Shown here one piece after another: positions 9,841 through 20,705 of a DNA stretch of 64,000 bases. This DNA is from Arthrobacter sp. H35-D1. Its GTDB lineage: Bacteria > Actinomycetota > Actinomycetes > Actinomycetales > Micrococcaceae. Every line of letters begins with the position of its first letter. Position 1 is the first letter of the stretch. The translations under genes and the position numbers were made by a program. The stretch covers positions 62,001 through 126,000 of the forward strand of contig NZ_JASISP010000008.1 in NCBI RefSeq assembly GCF_030063185.1. The letters are read 5' to 3'. The notes beneath the pieces are model-generated. The model ran no database searches. It worked only from the letters and a program-made list of their open reading frames with translations, and was not told where the DNA came from.

Positions 9841-10397
9841 CTAGCGAACAAACACCTTCCCTGACCCATGTGCGGCAAGACGGAACCGCCGCCATGGTTG
9901 ACGTCTCGGCCAAGCCGGAAACCAGCCGCGAAGCCACCGCCACTGGCACCGTGGGCACCACCGCAGCAGTGATGAAGCTGCTCGGCGCCGGCGGACTGCC
10001 CAAAGGCGACGCCCTGGCCGTGGCACGCATTGCCGGCATCATGGGAGCCAAGAAGACCCCTGACCTCATCCCGCTGTGCCATCCCTTGCCCATCTCCAAG
10101 GCGACGGTTGACTTTGAACTGGGCGAAACCACCGTCAGGGTGTTTGCCACCGTGAAAACCCGCGGCCCGACGGGTGTGGAAATGGAAGCCCTGACAGCTG
10201 TTTCAGTGGCAGCCCTCAACGTGTACGACATGATCAAGGCCGTGGACAAACACGCCGTGATCTCCGACATCCACGTGCTGGCCAAGAGCGGCGGCAAAAG
10301 CGGCGACTGGAGACTTGCCCCAGAGACCCTTGCCCCAGAGGCGGAACAGGACCCGACGCACGGCCGGGAAGCACCCACCGAAGGGCCCCTGGCATGA
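9828..10397 (+). CDS. moaC: Cyclic pyranopterin monophosphate synthase
   Basis: Rearranges the MoaA product to cyclic pyranopterin monophosphate (precursor Z). Family motifs are clear: [16 protein letters not shown] near the N-terminus, [16 protein letters not shown] in the middle, [25 protein letters not shown] and KSGGKSGDW. At 189 residues it has a roughly 20-residue acidic tail beyond the usual end. It overlaps moeA by 13 nt and mog by 4 nt (ATGA). Confidence 0.95.
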   Translation: MAVVTSEQTPSLTHVRQDGTAAMVDVSAKPETSREATATGTVGTTAAVMKLLGAGGLPKGDALAVARIAGIMGAKKTPDLIPLCHPLPISKATVDFELGETTVRVFATVKTRGPTGVEMEALTAVSVAALNVYDMIKAVDKHAVISDIHVLAKSGGKSGDWRLAPETLAPEAEQDPTHGREAPTEGPLA

Positions 10398-10883
10398 GCG
10401 CCTGCGAACCCGGAGCAGCCTTGGGCACGGCCGCCGTCGTCATCGCCTCGACTCGCGCAGCCCTGGGCGTCTATGAAGACAAAACGGGACCGGTCATCGT
10501 CGATTGGCTGAAGGAGCACGGCTTCGAGACCATGGCACCGGTGGTGGTCCCCGACGGCGCCCCGGTCGGTGCGGCGCTGCGGGCAGTGCTCACCCAACAC
10601 CCCGCCGTCGTCATTACCAGCGGCGGCACGGGCCTGAGCCCCACGGACCAAACCCCGGAAATGACCCTGCCGCTGCTTGAACGCCAGATCCCCGGCATCA
10701 TGGAAGCCGTCCGGGCCGCCGGTCTGGCCAAAACGCCGATGGCCGCACTGAGCCGGGGACATGCGGGCCTGGTCGGGAGCACGTTCGTCATCAACCTGCC
10801 CGGCTCGCCGTCGGGCGTCATGGACGGGCTGGCCGTGCTGGACCCCATCATCAAGCATCTTTGCGATCAGGTAGGCGGACACC

Positions 10884-10894
<11 letters not shown>
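10394..10894 (+). CDS. mog: Molybdopterin adenylyltransferase (MogA/MoaB family)
   Basis: Adenylylates molybdopterin before metal insertion by MoeA. The 166-residue protein has the family signatures [16 protein letters not shown] and the later [17 protein letters not shown]. The ATG overlaps the moaC stop (ATGA) and the 3' end overlaps moaE by 11 nt, so moaC, mog and moaE are probably one transcript. MogA and MoaB cannot be separated by eye. Confidence 0.93.
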
Positions 10895-12132
<1,238 letters not shown>

Positions 12133-12136
12133 GGCC

Positions 12137-12595
12137 GTGGCCAAAGTGACGCTGTCCAAAACGAAGATCTGGGTGGCGCTGATCGCCCTCCTGCTCGTGT
12201 TTTATCTGGTCATCATGATGCAGCGGGCCGTGCTGCTGCTGGCCGCCCCGGAGTGGATCGCCAAGCTGATTGGCTTAGCCTTCCTGGTCATCCCGTTCGT
12301 GGCGGCGTGGGCGCTCATCAGCGAAGTCCGCTTTGGCGCCACCACTGAACGCATGGCCAAGCTGCTGGAAACCGAAGGCGGGCTGCCCGAAGACAATCTG
12401 CCGCGCACCCCCGGCGGCCGGATTGTCCGCGAAGCCGCCGACGCGGAATTTGAAAAGTACAAGGTCGAGGCCGAAACGGCGCCCAAGGACTGGCGCTCCT
12501 GGTTCAGGCTGTCGTGTGCCTACGACGCCGCCGGCGACCGCAAGCGCGCCCGCCAGTCCATGCGGGACGCCATCGCCCTGTTTCGCGAAGCCTGA
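12137..12595 (+). CDS. Conserved hypothetical membrane protein with a helical C-terminal domain
   Basis: Unknown function. The 152-residue product has two membrane helices (IWVALIALLLVFYLVIMM and LIGLAFLVIPFVAAWALI) and a soluble C-terminal part whose end (DWRSWFRLSCAYDAAGDRKRARQSMRDAIALF) looks like a single tetratricopeptide-type helix pair. I recall this kind of protein as conserved beside dapB in Arthrobacter relatives, but give it no name. The GTG at 12137 lies 4 nt after dapB, so it is probably cotranscribed. Confidence 0.8.
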   Translation: MAKVTLSKTKIWVALIALLLVFYLVIMMQRAVLLLAAPEWIAKLIGLAFLVIPFVAAWALISEVRFGATTERMAKLLETEGGLPEDNLPRTPGGRIVREAADAEFEKYKVEAETAPKDWRSWFRLSCAYDAAGDRKRARQSMRDAIALFREA

Positions 12596-12597
12596 GC

Positions 12598-13386
12598 GTG
12601 GCTCTCGCACACAACCCGGCCGACGGCGCCGAGCTTTCCTATGACGCGGTGGGGGAGGGGCCGCCCATTCTGCTGGTGCACGGCAGTGCCCTGAGCAAGG
12701 CGATTTGGCGCGGATTTGGCTACACCAAGGCGTTGCGGGAGGATTACCGGGTCATCGCCATGGACCTGCGCGGGCACGGTCGCAGCTCCAAGCCGCACAC
12801 CGCCGGGGCCTACGCCATGGACACACTGGTGGCCGACGCCCTGGCCGTGCTGGATGACGCCGGCGCCGCGCAGGCCCACTTTGGCGGCTACTCCGTGGGC
12901 GGGCGGCTGGGCTTTTCGTTGGCCGCGGCCGCCCCCGAGCGGTTGCTGTCCCTGGCCACTTTTGGCGGGACGTACAGGATTCAGCCCGGCAGCGTGGGCG
13001 AGCTCTTCTTCCCCGAGTACGACGCCGCTCTCGGCTCCGGAGGCATGGCCGCCTTTGTCGCGGGCTGGGAGGCGCACATGGGCACCAGCCTCGACGGTCA
13101 GACACGGGCAGCCTTTTTGGCCAACGACGGCCAGGCGCTGCGGGCCTATTTTGCCCACACCGAGGCCGAACCGGCCATCCCCGAGGACGTGCTGGCCGCC
13201 ATCGAGGTGCCCGCGCTGCTCATGGCCGGCACGGCGGACACCGCCCGGTTGGAGGATTCCCGCCGCGCCGCCGCCCTCATGCCCCGAGCCCGCGTGGCGG
13301 CACTGCCCGGCCGCACCCACGGTTCCAGCCTTGTCCCGGCCCAACCCGTGCTGGATGAATGGCTGCCCTTCCTGCGCGGTCTCTAG
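12598..13386 (+). CDS. Alpha/beta-hydrolase fold protein
   Basis: Predicted serine hydrolase or esterase. The oxyanion region PPILLVHGSALSKAIW, nucleophile elbow GGYSVGG, acid (AGTADTARLED) and histidine (LPGRTHGSSL) of the catalytic triad are all visible in order in a 262-residue protein. The GTG start at 12598 sits 2 nt after the preceding stop codon, implying coupling. The substrate cannot be told; the dap neighbours may be coincidental. Confidence 0.85.
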   Translation: MALAHNPADGAELSYDAVGEGPPILLVHGSALSKAIWRGFGYTKALREDYRVIAMDLRGHGRSSKPHTAGAYAMDTLVADALAVLDDAGAAQAHFGGYSVGGRLGFSLAAAAPERLLSLATFGGTYRIQPGSVGELFFPEYDAALGSGGMAAFVAGWEAHMGTSLDGQTRAAFLANDGQALRAYFAHTEAEPAIPEDVLAAIEVPALLMAGTADTARLEDSRRAAALMPRARVAALPGRTHGSSLVPAQPVLDEWLPFLRGL

Positions 13387-13487
13387 CCCCAAGTGCGGCA
13401 CCAGTCATGGCGGAAGAGTCGGCATGCCCACGCAAAGCCTGGACTGCGACTCGTGGACTGCTTTGAACAAAATCAGCATCCAGCAGG

Positions 13488-13493
13488 TAACGT
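13488..13493 (+). promoter_or_regulatory. -10 element of a probable leaderless dapA promoter
   Basis: TAACGT ends 7 nt before the dapA ATG, with a possible -35 TGAACA at 13464-13469 (18-bp spacer). No Shine-Dalgarno is seen before the start. Confidence 0.5.
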
Positions 13494-13500
13494 TTTACCC

Positions 13501-14406
13501 ATGTCTGTCTCTAAAACCGCCCTGCGTCCCTTTGGAACTTTGGTGCCCGCCATGGCCACCCCCTTCACCGTCGACGGGGAAGTGGATTACAAGGCTGCCG
13601 GCGAGCTTGCCAACAAACTTGTCGACGACGGTTGCGACGGCATTCTTGTCACAGGCACCACCGGGGAAACATCCACCCTGACGGATGAAGAAAACCTTGG
13701 CATGTTTCAAGCCGTGATCGACGCCGTGGGCCACCGCGCCCGGGTCATTGCCGGCACCGGAACCAATGACACCCGCCACTCCATCAACCTGTCCCAGCGC
13801 GCAGCCAAGCTTGACATCGACGGGCTGCTGCTGGTCGCCCCGTACTACAACAAGCCCAGCCAAGCCGGCATCCAGGCCCACTTCGAGGCGATTGCCAACT
13901 CCACCGAACTGCCCGTGATGATTTATGACATCCCCGGGCGCAGCGGCATTGCCATCAGCACCGAAACCATCATTCGCCTGGCCGACCACCGTCGCATTAT
14001 TGCCTTGAAGGACGCCAAGGCCGACTTCACCGAAACCAGCCGTGTGCTGGCCAACACCGATCTCGATGTTTACTCGGGCGACGACGGACTGACGCTGCCG
14101 CTGATGGCTGCCGGCGCCGTCGGACTTGTCAGTGTCAGTGCACACATTGCTGCACCCGCTTTCCGTGCCCTCATTGACGCCGCGGCAGCCGGGGACTTCG
14201 TCACGGCCCGCCGGATCCACTTTGCACTGGACCCCGTCATCCGGGCCGTGATGGGCCATGTGCAGGGCGCCGTGGGTGTCAAGCAAATTCTCAAGTGGCA
14301 GGGATTCCTGCCCAACTCGGTGGTCCGGCTTCCCTTGGTGGAACCGGGCGAGGCCGAGATCGCCTTGATCAAAGCTGACCTTGCAGAAGCCGGAATGGAA
14401 GTTTAG
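13501..14406 (+). CDS. dapA: 4-hydroxy-tetrahydrodipicolinate synthase
   Basis: Condenses pyruvate with aspartate semialdehyde, the entry to diaminopimelate and lysine. Motifs are GTTGETSTLTDEE, the tyrosine motif LVAPYYNKPSQ, YDIPGRSG, and the Schiff-base lysine in IIALKDAKADF. The ATG at 13501 (301 residues) is preferred to a longer in-frame reading because MSVSKTALRPFGTLVPAMATPF matches the family N-terminus and TAACGT lies 7 nt upstream. The RNase J gene follows after 2 nt. Confidence 0.96.
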   Translation: MSVSKTALRPFGTLVPAMATPFTVDGEVDYKAAGELANKLVDDGCDGILVTGTTGETSTLTDEENLGMFQAVIDAVGHRARVIAGTGTNDTRHSINLSQRAAKLDIDGLLLVAPYYNKPSQAGIQAHFEAIANSTELPVMIYDIPGRSGIAISTETIIRLADHRRIIALKDAKADFTETSRVLANTDLDVYSGDDGLTLPLMAAGAVGLVSVSAHIAAPAFRALIDAAAAGDFVTARRIHFALDPVIRAVMGHVQGAVGVKQILKWQGFLPNSVVRLPLVEPGEAEIALIKADLAEAGMEV

Positions 14407-14408
14407 GC

Positions 14409-16100
14409 ATGACCCAAATGACTGAGCCGGGGCTGCGAATTCCGCCCAGCCTGGCCAAGGGCACGCTGCGGATTGTCCCGCTGGGCGGCATTGGCGAGAT
14501 TGGCCGCAACATGACCGTCTTTGAAATGGACGGCAAGCTGCTCATTGTCGACTGCGGGGTGCTGTTCCCGGAAGAGGACCAGCCGGGCGTTGACGTGATT
14601 CTGCCCGACTTCTCCTACATCAAGGACCGGCTCGAGGACGTGGTGGGCGTGGTGCTCACGCACGGGCACGAGGACCATATTGGCGCGGTCCCGTACCTGC
14701 TGCGCCTGCGCAACGACATTCCGCTGATCGGCTCGCAACTGACGCTGGCGTTCATTGAAGCGAAGCTCATGGAGCACCGCATCAAGCCCTGGACGCTGAC
14801 CGTCAAGGAGGGCCAGGTTGAACAGCTGGGCCCGTTCCAGTGCGAATTTATTGCCGTCAACCATTCCATTCCGGACGCCATGGCCGTGTTCCTGCGCACC
14901 GAGGGCGGCTCCGTGCTGCACACGGGCGACTTCAAAATGGACCAGCTGCCGCTGGATGGCCGGATCACCGACCTGCGCCACTTTGCCCGTCTCGGGGAGG
15001 AAGGCGTGGACTTGTTCCTGGTTGACTCCACCAATGCCGACGTGCCCGGCTTCACCACCAGCGAAGCTGAAATTGGACCCACTCTGGAAGCGTTGTTTGG
15101 CAAGGCTGACAAACGCATCATCGTGGCCAGCTTCTCCTCCCACGTGCACCGCGTCCAACAGGTGCTCAACGCCGCGGTGCTGCACCGCCGCAAGGTCGCC
15201 TTCGTGGGCCGTTCCATGGTCCGCAACATGGGCATCGCGGAAAAGCTGGGCTACCTGCACGTCCCGGCCGAGGTGCTCGTGGACATGAAGAACGTGGGCA
15301 ACCTGCCGGACAACCAGGTGGTGCTGATGTCCACCGGTTCACAGGGCGAGCCCATGGCGGCACTGTCCCGCATGGCCAACGGCGACCACAAGATCACAGT
15401 GGGCAAGGGAGACACCGTCATCCTGGCGTCCTCGCTCATCCCGGGCAATGAGAACGCCGTGTTCCGCATCATCAACGGCCTGCTGAAGCTCGGTGCCGAC
15501 GTCATCCACAAGGGCACTGCCAAAGTGCACGTTTCCGGCCACGCCGCGGCCGGCGAGCTGTTGTACTGCTACAATATCCTGACGCCCAAAAACGTCATGC
15601 CCGTCCACGGGGAAACCCGCCACCTCATCGCCAACGCCAACATTGCCATCTCCTCCGGCGTGCCAGCCGAGAACGTGCTGTTGACCGACGACGGTTCCGT
15701 CATCGATTTGAAAGACGGCGTGGCGAAGATTGTGGGCCAGGTTGAGTGCGGCTTCGTCTACGTCGACGGGCAAAGCGTGGGCGAGATCACCGACGCCGAC
15801 CTGAAGGACCGCCGCACGCTTGGCGACGAGGGGTTCATCTCCATCATCACCGTCGTGAACCGTGCCACCGGGAAGATCGTTTCCGGCCCGGACATCCACG
15901 CACGCGGTGTTGCCGAGGACGATTCGGTCTTCGATGACATCAAGCCCAAGATCGCCGCGGCCCTTGAAGAGGCAGTCATGGCGAGCACCGAGCACACCAC
16001 CCACCAGCTGCAACAGGTGGTGCGTCGCGTCATTGGCACATGGGTCAACCGCAAGCTGCGTCGCCGCCCGATGATCATTCCGGTGGTCCTGGAGGCCTAG
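14409..16100 (+). CDS. rnj: Ribonuclease J
   Basis: Metallo-beta-lactamase/beta-CASP RNase with 5'-3' exonuclease and endonuclease activity in RNA maturation and decay. The zinc motif HGHEDH is at residues 85-90; later come LHTGDFKMD, the beta-CASP region with SFSSHVHRVQQ, and VHVSGHAAAGELLY. The 563-residue length is normal. Its place directly after dapA is a common actinobacterial order. It may share the leaderless dapA transcript. Confidence 0.96.
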   Translation: MTQMTEPGLRIPPSLAKGTLRIVPLGGIGEIGRNMTVFEMDGKLLIVDCGVLFPEEDQPGVDVILPDFSYIKDRLEDVVGVVLTHGHEDHIGAVPYLLRLRNDIPLIGSQLTLAFIEAKLMEHRIKPWTLTVKEGQVEQLGPFQCEFIAVNHSIPDAMAVFLRTEGGSVLHTGDFKMDQLPLDGRITDLRHFARLGEEGVDLFLVDSTNADVPGFTTSEAEIGPTLEALFGKADKRIIVASFSSHVHRVQQVLNAAVLHRRKVAFVGRSMVRNMGIAEKLGYLHVPAEVLVDMKNVGNLPDNQVVLMSTGSQGEPMAALSRMANGDHKITVGKGDTVILASSLIPGNENAVFRIINGLLKLGADVIHKGTAKVHVSGHAAAGELLYCYNILTPKNVMPVHGETRHLIANANIAISSGVPAENVLLTDDGSVIDLKDGVAKIVGQVECGFVYVDGQSVGEITDADLKDRRTLGDEGFISIITVVNRATGKIVSGPDIHARGVAEDDSVFDDIKPKIAAALEEAVMASTEHTTHQLQQVVRRVIGTWVNRKLRRRPMIIPVVLEA

Positions 16101-16226
16101 CCGCGGGGGAGGCAACCGCACCATGACGGTCGTTATGGTTCACGGGGTGTTCGGGCGTAAAGTAGTCACGCAAAACGGTTCATTTGGGGGTGGACCGGGA
16201 AATTATCAGCGTGAGCGGAGCCCTCA

Positions 16227-17633
16227 GTGAACCAAGCAAAACCTTCAAAAACGCCACCCGGCAAGGAAGGCTCCCGCAGGCTGGTGTACACGATCGCCAT
16301 CGTCACGGCGATCGGCGGCTTGCTGTTCGGCTACGACACCGGGGTCATTTCCGGAGCGCTGCTGTTCATCGGAGACGAGTTCGAACTTGATGCCCTGTCC
16401 GAGGGTATTGTCGTCAGTTCGCTGCTGATCGGTGCCATGGTTGGAGCGATGGGCTGCGGCCCGCTGGCAGACCGGTTCGGCCGCCGGTACTCCATCACCG
16501 GGGCGGCCGCGGTTTTCGCCATTGGTGCCCTTGTGGCCACCGTCGCTCCGAATGTCGAGACGCTGATCCTTGCCCGGGTCGTCCTCGGCGTTGCCGTAGG
16601 CGCTGCCTCGGTGCTGGTCCCTTTGTTTATAGCCGAGGCGGCGCCGCCGGAAATCCGCGGCAAGCTAGTCTCCTTCAACCAGCTCATGATCACCATCGGC
16701 ATCTTGGTGGCCTATCTGACCAACGCCGCGTTCGCCTATGAAGGTGGCTGGCGCTGGATGTTCGGACTGGCGTTGATCCCCTCGGCTGCGCTGGGCATCG
16801 GGATGCTGTTCCTGCCCGAAACACCGCGTTGGCTGGTGGAAAAGGGCAGGTTCGAGGAGGCTGCGGCGGTGTTGCGCCGGCTCCGCGGAGATCGGGCGGG
16901 CAGTATTGAACTGGCCGAAATCCGGAAGACGAAAGAGAACGAACCACGCAAGTCCACGCTGCGCGACCTGGCCAAGCCTTGGGTCCGTCCGGCGCTGATC
17001 GCAGGCATCGGCGTCTCCGTCATCGGCCAGGCCAGCGGCGTCAACACGGTCATCTATTATGCGCCGTCCATTTTCAACGCCACCGGCCTGGGGCCGTCGG
17101 CGGCCATCCTCGCAACTGCCGGTGTTGGTGCCGTGAACGTGGTGATGACCCTGGTCGGCATGTCCCTGGTGGATCGGGTGGGGCGCCGGAAGCTGCTCAT
17201 GGTCGGCTTTGCCGTGATGGCAGTGAGCTTGGTCATACTGGGCCTTGTTCTGATGCCCGATCCGCTGCCGGCCTTTGCCGGTTGGGTTGCGATCGCCTGT
17301 GTTGCGATCTACATTGCCGCGTTCGCCACCAGTGTCGGTGTGGTGGTGTTCGTGCTGCCCTCCGAGCTCTACCCGCTGAGCATCCGTGGCTCCGCCATGA
17401 GCACCACGTTGCTGTGCAACTGGGGGATGAACTTCATCGTGTCGCTGACGTTCCTGTCCCTGTTTCAGAGTCTTGGCCGGTCCCCGGTGTTCTGGCTCTA
17501 CGCCGTCGTCTGTGCCCTGGGCTGGCTGTTTGCGGTCAAGCTGGTGCCGGAGACCAAGGGCAGGAGTTTGGAAGAGATCGAGGAATGGTTGCGGAACAAG
17601 GGCAAGGTGACCGGTTCGGTACAGCAGCCCTGA
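16227..17633 (+). CDS. Sugar porter-family MFS transporter
   Basis: Twelve-helix proton or facilitated symporter of the sugar porter family (XylE/GalP/IolT-like). Diagnostic motifs are GYDTGVISGAL in helix 1, ADRFGRRYS (loop 2-3), the mid-protein PETPRWLVEKGR, GVNTVIYYAPSIF in helix 7, DRVGRRKLL and the C-terminal PETKGRSLEEIEEW. Pentoses, hexoses and inositol are all possible substrates. The GTG start has GGAG upstream. It sits alone between rnj and ftsK and may be a lineage-specific insertion. Confidence 0.92.
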   Translation: MNQAKPSKTPPGKEGSRRLVYTIAIVTAIGGLLFGYDTGVISGALLFIGDEFELDALSEGIVVSSLLIGAMVGAMGCGPLADRFGRRYSITGAAAVFAIGALVATVAPNVETLILARVVLGVAVGAASVLVPLFIAEAAPPEIRGKLVSFNQLMITIGILVAYLTNAAFAYEGGWRWMFGLALIPSAALGIGMLFLPETPRWLVEKGRFEEAAAVLRRLRGDRAGSIELAEIRKTKENEPRKSTLRDLAKPWVRPALIAGIGVSVIGQASGVNTVIYYAPSIFNATGLGPSAAILATAGVGAVNVVMTLVGMSLVDRVGRRKLLMVGFAVMAVSLVILGLVLMPDPLPAFAGWVAIACVAIYIAAFATSVGVVVFVLPSELYPLSIRGSAMSTTLLCNWGMNFIVSLTFLSLFQSLGRSPVFWLYAVVCALGWLFAVKLVPETKGRSLEEIEEWLRNKGKVTGSVQQP

Positions 17634-17742
17634 CGAATTGGGGATGGACCGGGCCGTCGCATCGGCGGGGGTGTGGCGTGCCGGGCGGTGCGCCACCACC
17701 CCTTCGTGGGTGTAAATCCGCGGGGAATCGCACCAAGGCGGG

Positions 17743-17748
17743 TAATGT
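17743..17748 (+). promoter_or_regulatory. -10 element of a probable leaderless ftsK promoter
   Basis: TAATGT ends 7 nt before the ATG at 17756, with no Shine-Dalgarno in between. Confidence 0.45.
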
Positions 17749-17755
17749 GGCGGGT

Positions 17756-20647
17756 ATGGCGACTCGTTCTTCCCCCGCCCGTACATCCGCCGGTCAGAAG
17801 GGTGGCGCCTCGTCGCGCGCGCCCAAGACCACCAAGATGCCGCGTGGCAAGGCGCCGGAGCCGGAGGTCTCGTTGGTGTGGCCCGTGCGCATGGTTGTTG
17901 GCTTCTGGCAGGGACTGGGCCACTTGATTGGCGGCGCCATCCGGCGCATGGGCACCGACAAGTCGGGCATGCCAACGAATGAGCGCCGCGACGGCTCGGG
18001 CCTGCTTTTCATTGTGCTGGCCATCGTCATCGCCACCTTTGAATGGTGGGGACTGCAAGGTGCTGTTGCCAACGCCGTGCAAGGGGTCGTTGAAGGCACG
18101 TTCGGCTGGTTCGCCGTGCTGCTGCCGCCCATGTTCTTGATTTTCTCAGTGTTGGTTTTCCGCCAACCCAGCAATATGTCCAGCAACAACCGCACGGCGC
18201 TGGGCTTCGCCATCATGACGCTCGCCGGCTGCGCCATTGCGCACGTGGTGGGCGGCAGCCCCAGCATGGCCGAAGGTTTTGACGGTGTCAGGGCAGCCGG
18301 TGGCATGGTGGGTCTGTTGGCCGGCGCCCCGATCGCGAACCTGAGCCCGGTGGCGGCCCTGATCGTGTACTCCCTCGTGGCGTTTGCCAGTGTACTTGTT
18401 CTCAGCAACACCCCGGTGCGCCACATTCCAGGACGCCTGCACTGGGTCTACGAAAAGCTGATGGGCGCCCCGGAAACCGCGCCAAGCGCCGACGGCCACG
18501 ACCAAAGTTACCTCTACGACCGCGATAAAAAGCCAAAGAAGACGCGCGGGGCACGCGGACGCCAAAAAACGGCCCAAGAGGAATCGGACGACGACGACGG
18601 TACGGCCGGTGCCTTCGCGACGGCACTCATTGGGGGCGACGAGGACGGCGCCCAGGAGCAAGACTCAAGTACGCCGTCGCTACGCCCCGGTGTGCGGCGA
18701 CCCACCCGGGACGAGCTGGCCGCCGACAAGATCAAGGCCCGCCAAGGGCTGCCGACCACCTCTGAGGTCTTTGACGTCCAGCAGGGCCAGGACGACGACG
18801 AGGCCGTCACCGAGGCCATTGGAATTGTGTCCGCCGGTGCGTTGGGCATGGCAGGCCCCGGCACCGCGACCATGGATGCAGCCGTGGCCCGCAAGGTCCC
18901 GGCCCCGCCCATGTCTCCGCCGGCACCCATCCCGGCCCGTTCGGAGCAGCTGCAACTCTCCGGCGATGTCACCTACACGCTGCCGGAGTCGGAGTACCTC
19001 CCGGCCGGGCCGCCCGGCAGGGATGCCACGGCGGCCAATGACACCGTGGTGGCCGCACTGACGGACACCCTGCAGCAGTTCAACGTCGATGCCGCAGTCA
19101 CCGGCTTCAGCCGCGGACCAACAGTGACACGCTATGAGATTGAGCTGGCATCGGGCACCAAGGTGGAGCGGGTGACGGCGCTGAGCAAGAACATTTCCTA
19201 CGCCGTGGCCTCCTCGGATGTGCGCATTCTGAGCCCCATCCCCGGCAAGAGCGCCATCGGCATTGAGATTCCCAACGCCGACAAGGAGATCGTTGTCCTC
19301 GGTGACGTGCTGCGTTCTGCCAACGCCCGGCGCACCGAACACCCCATGGTCATGGGGGTGGGCAAGGACGTCGAAGGCGGCTTCGTGGTGGCCAACCTGG
19401 CCAAGATGCCGCACCTGCTGGTGGCCGGTGCCACCGGTGCGGGCAAGTCCTCCTTTGTGAACTCCATGATCGTCTCGATCCTGATGCGGGCCACCCCCGA
19501 TGAAGTCCGCATGGTGATGGTTGATCCCAAGCGCGTGGAGCTCACCGCCTATGAGGGGGTCCCGCACCTGATCACCCCCATCATCACCAACCCCAAGAAG
19601 GCCGCCGAAGCGCTGCAGTGGGTGGTGCGTGAAATGGACACCCGCTACGACGACCTGGCCAACTTTGGCTTCAAGCACATCGACGAGTTCAACAAGGCCG
19701 TCAAAGCCGGGACTGTGCATCCTCCCGTCGATTCCAAGCGCGTGATCAAGCCCTATCCCTACCTTTTGGTGATTGTGGACGAGCTCGCCGACCTGATGAT
19801 GGTGGCCCCGCGCGACGTGGAGGACTCCATTGTCCGCATCACCCAGCTGGCCCGTGCCGCCGGCATCCACCTGGTGCTGGCCACCCAGCGACCCTCCGTG
19901 GACGTGGTGACCGGCCTGATCAAGGCCAATGTGCCCTCCCGCATGGCCTTCGCCACCTCCTCGGTCACCGACTCGCGCGTGGTCCTTGACCAGCCCGGTG
20001 CCGAGAAACTGCTGGGCCAAGGCGACGCCTTGTTCCTGCCCATGGGCCAATCCAAACCGATTCGTGTACAGGGCGCTTGGGTGACGGAAGCTGAAATCAA
20101 GTCCGTCGTGGATCACGTCAAGGGCCAGCTGGCGGCCAGCTACCGCACCGATGTTGCCGTCGAAGCGCCCAAGAAGGTCATTGAAGACGACATTGGCGAC
20201 GATCTTGAGGTGTTGCTGCAGGCCACCGAACTGGTGGTGACAACACAGTTTGGCTCCACTTCCATGCTGCAGCGCAAGCTGCGCGTGGGCTTCGCCAAGG
20301 CCGGCCGGCTCATGGACCTGCTCGAATCACGCGGCGTGGTGGGACCCTCGGAAGGCTCCAAGGCACGCGACGTGCTGGTCAAGCCGGACGACCTCGCCGA
20401 AACCCTTGCCGCCATCCGCGGCGACGGCCCGGCGGCAGGGGGCTCCGGCGTCGAACCTTCCGAAGAAGGCAGTGCGCCTGCTGCCGATCCAATGACCGCG
20501 GCCCTGGCCGAGAACGCCAACGCCAACCACGGTTGGGGCGAGGATCTGGTGGGCCAGGATCTGGAGAACCGGGCCCAGGCGGTCGAATATCACGACGGCG
20601 ACGACGAAGAGGGCGGCGACGACGCATGGTCGCTGACTGGACGGTGA
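17756..20647 (+). CDS. ftsK: FtsK/SpoIIIE-family DNA translocase
   Basis: Septum-located DNA pump for chromosome segregation and dimer resolution. From ATG 17756 the protein has 963 residues: a basic N-terminus, four or more membrane helices (about 80-230), a charged and proline-rich linker, and the motor domain with Walker A GATGAGKSSF near residue 559 and Walker B LLVIVDELADLMM near 668. The C-terminal gamma winged helix (QFGSTSMLQRKLRVGFAKAGRLMDLLE) lies near 825 and is followed by an acidic tail. The frame is open far upstream, but MATRSSPARTSAGQK after TAATGT is the likeliest start. Confidence 0.95.
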   Translation: MATRSSPARTSAGQKGGASSRAPKTTKMPRGKAPEPEVSLVWPVRMVVGFWQGLGHLIGGAIRRMGTDKSGMPTNERRDGSGLLFIVLAIVIATFEWWGLQGAVANAVQGVVEGTFGWFAVLLPPMFLIFSVLVFRQPSNMSSNNRTALGFAIMTLAGCAIAHVVGGSPSMAEGFDGVRAAGGMVGLLAGAPIANLSPVAALIVYSLVAFASVLVLSNTPVRHIPGRLHWVYEKLMGAPETAPSADGHDQSYLYDRDKKPKKTRGARGRQKTAQEESDDDDGTAGAFATALIGGDEDGAQEQDSSTPSLRPGVRRPTRDELAADKIKARQGLPTTSEVFDVQQGQDDDEAVTEAIGIVSAGALGMAGPGTATMDAAVARKVPAPPMSPPAPIPARSEQLQLSGDVTYTLPESEYLPAGPPGRDATAANDTVVAALTDTLQQFNVDAAVTGFSRGPTVTRYEIELASGTKVERVTALSKNISYAVASSDVRILSPIPGKSAIGIEIPNADKEIVVLGDVLRSANARRTEHPMVMGVGKDVEGGFVVANLAKMPHLLVAGATGAGKSSFVNSMIVSILMRATPDEVRMVMVDPKRVELTAYEGVPHLITPIITNPKKAAEALQWVVREMDTRYDDLANFGFKHIDEFNKAVKAGTVHPPVDSKRVIKPYPYLLVIVDELADLMMVAPRDVEDSIVRITQLARAAGIHLVLATQRPSVDVVTGLIKANVPSRMAFATSSVTDSRVVLDQPGAEKLLGQGDALFLPMGQSKPIRVQGAWVTEAEIKSVVDHVKGQLAASYRTDVAVEAPKKVIEDDIGDDLEVLLQATELVVTTQFGSTSMLQRKLRVGFAKAGRLMDLLESRGVVGPSEGSKARDVLVKPDDLAETLAAIRGDGPAAGGSGVEPSEEGSAPAADPMTAALAENANANHGWGEDLVGQDLENRAQAVEYHDGDDEEGGDDAWSLTGR

Positions 20648-20693
20648 CGGGCCGGGCAACTGCCGAAAATGCGGTTGCCGCAGCTATTGACGA

Positions 20694-20699
20694 TAGCCT
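20694..20699 (+). promoter_or_regulatory. -10 element of a probable leaderless pgsA promoter
   Basis: TAGCCT ends exactly 6 nt before the GTG start at 20706; there is no Shine-Dalgarno. Confidence 0.45.
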
Positions 20700-20705
20700 T
20701 GTGTT

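Noticed and set aside
14127-14145. TGTCAGTGTCAGTG as a further RecA-NDp site
   Set aside because: It lies inside dapA coding sequence and has no gene start downstream in a suitable position.
16979-17755. N-terminal extension of FtsK by 259 codons
   Set aside because: It overlaps the sugar porter gene in another frame, gives low-complexity protein, and MATRSSPARTSAGQK with a -10 hexamer 7 nt upstream is the better start.
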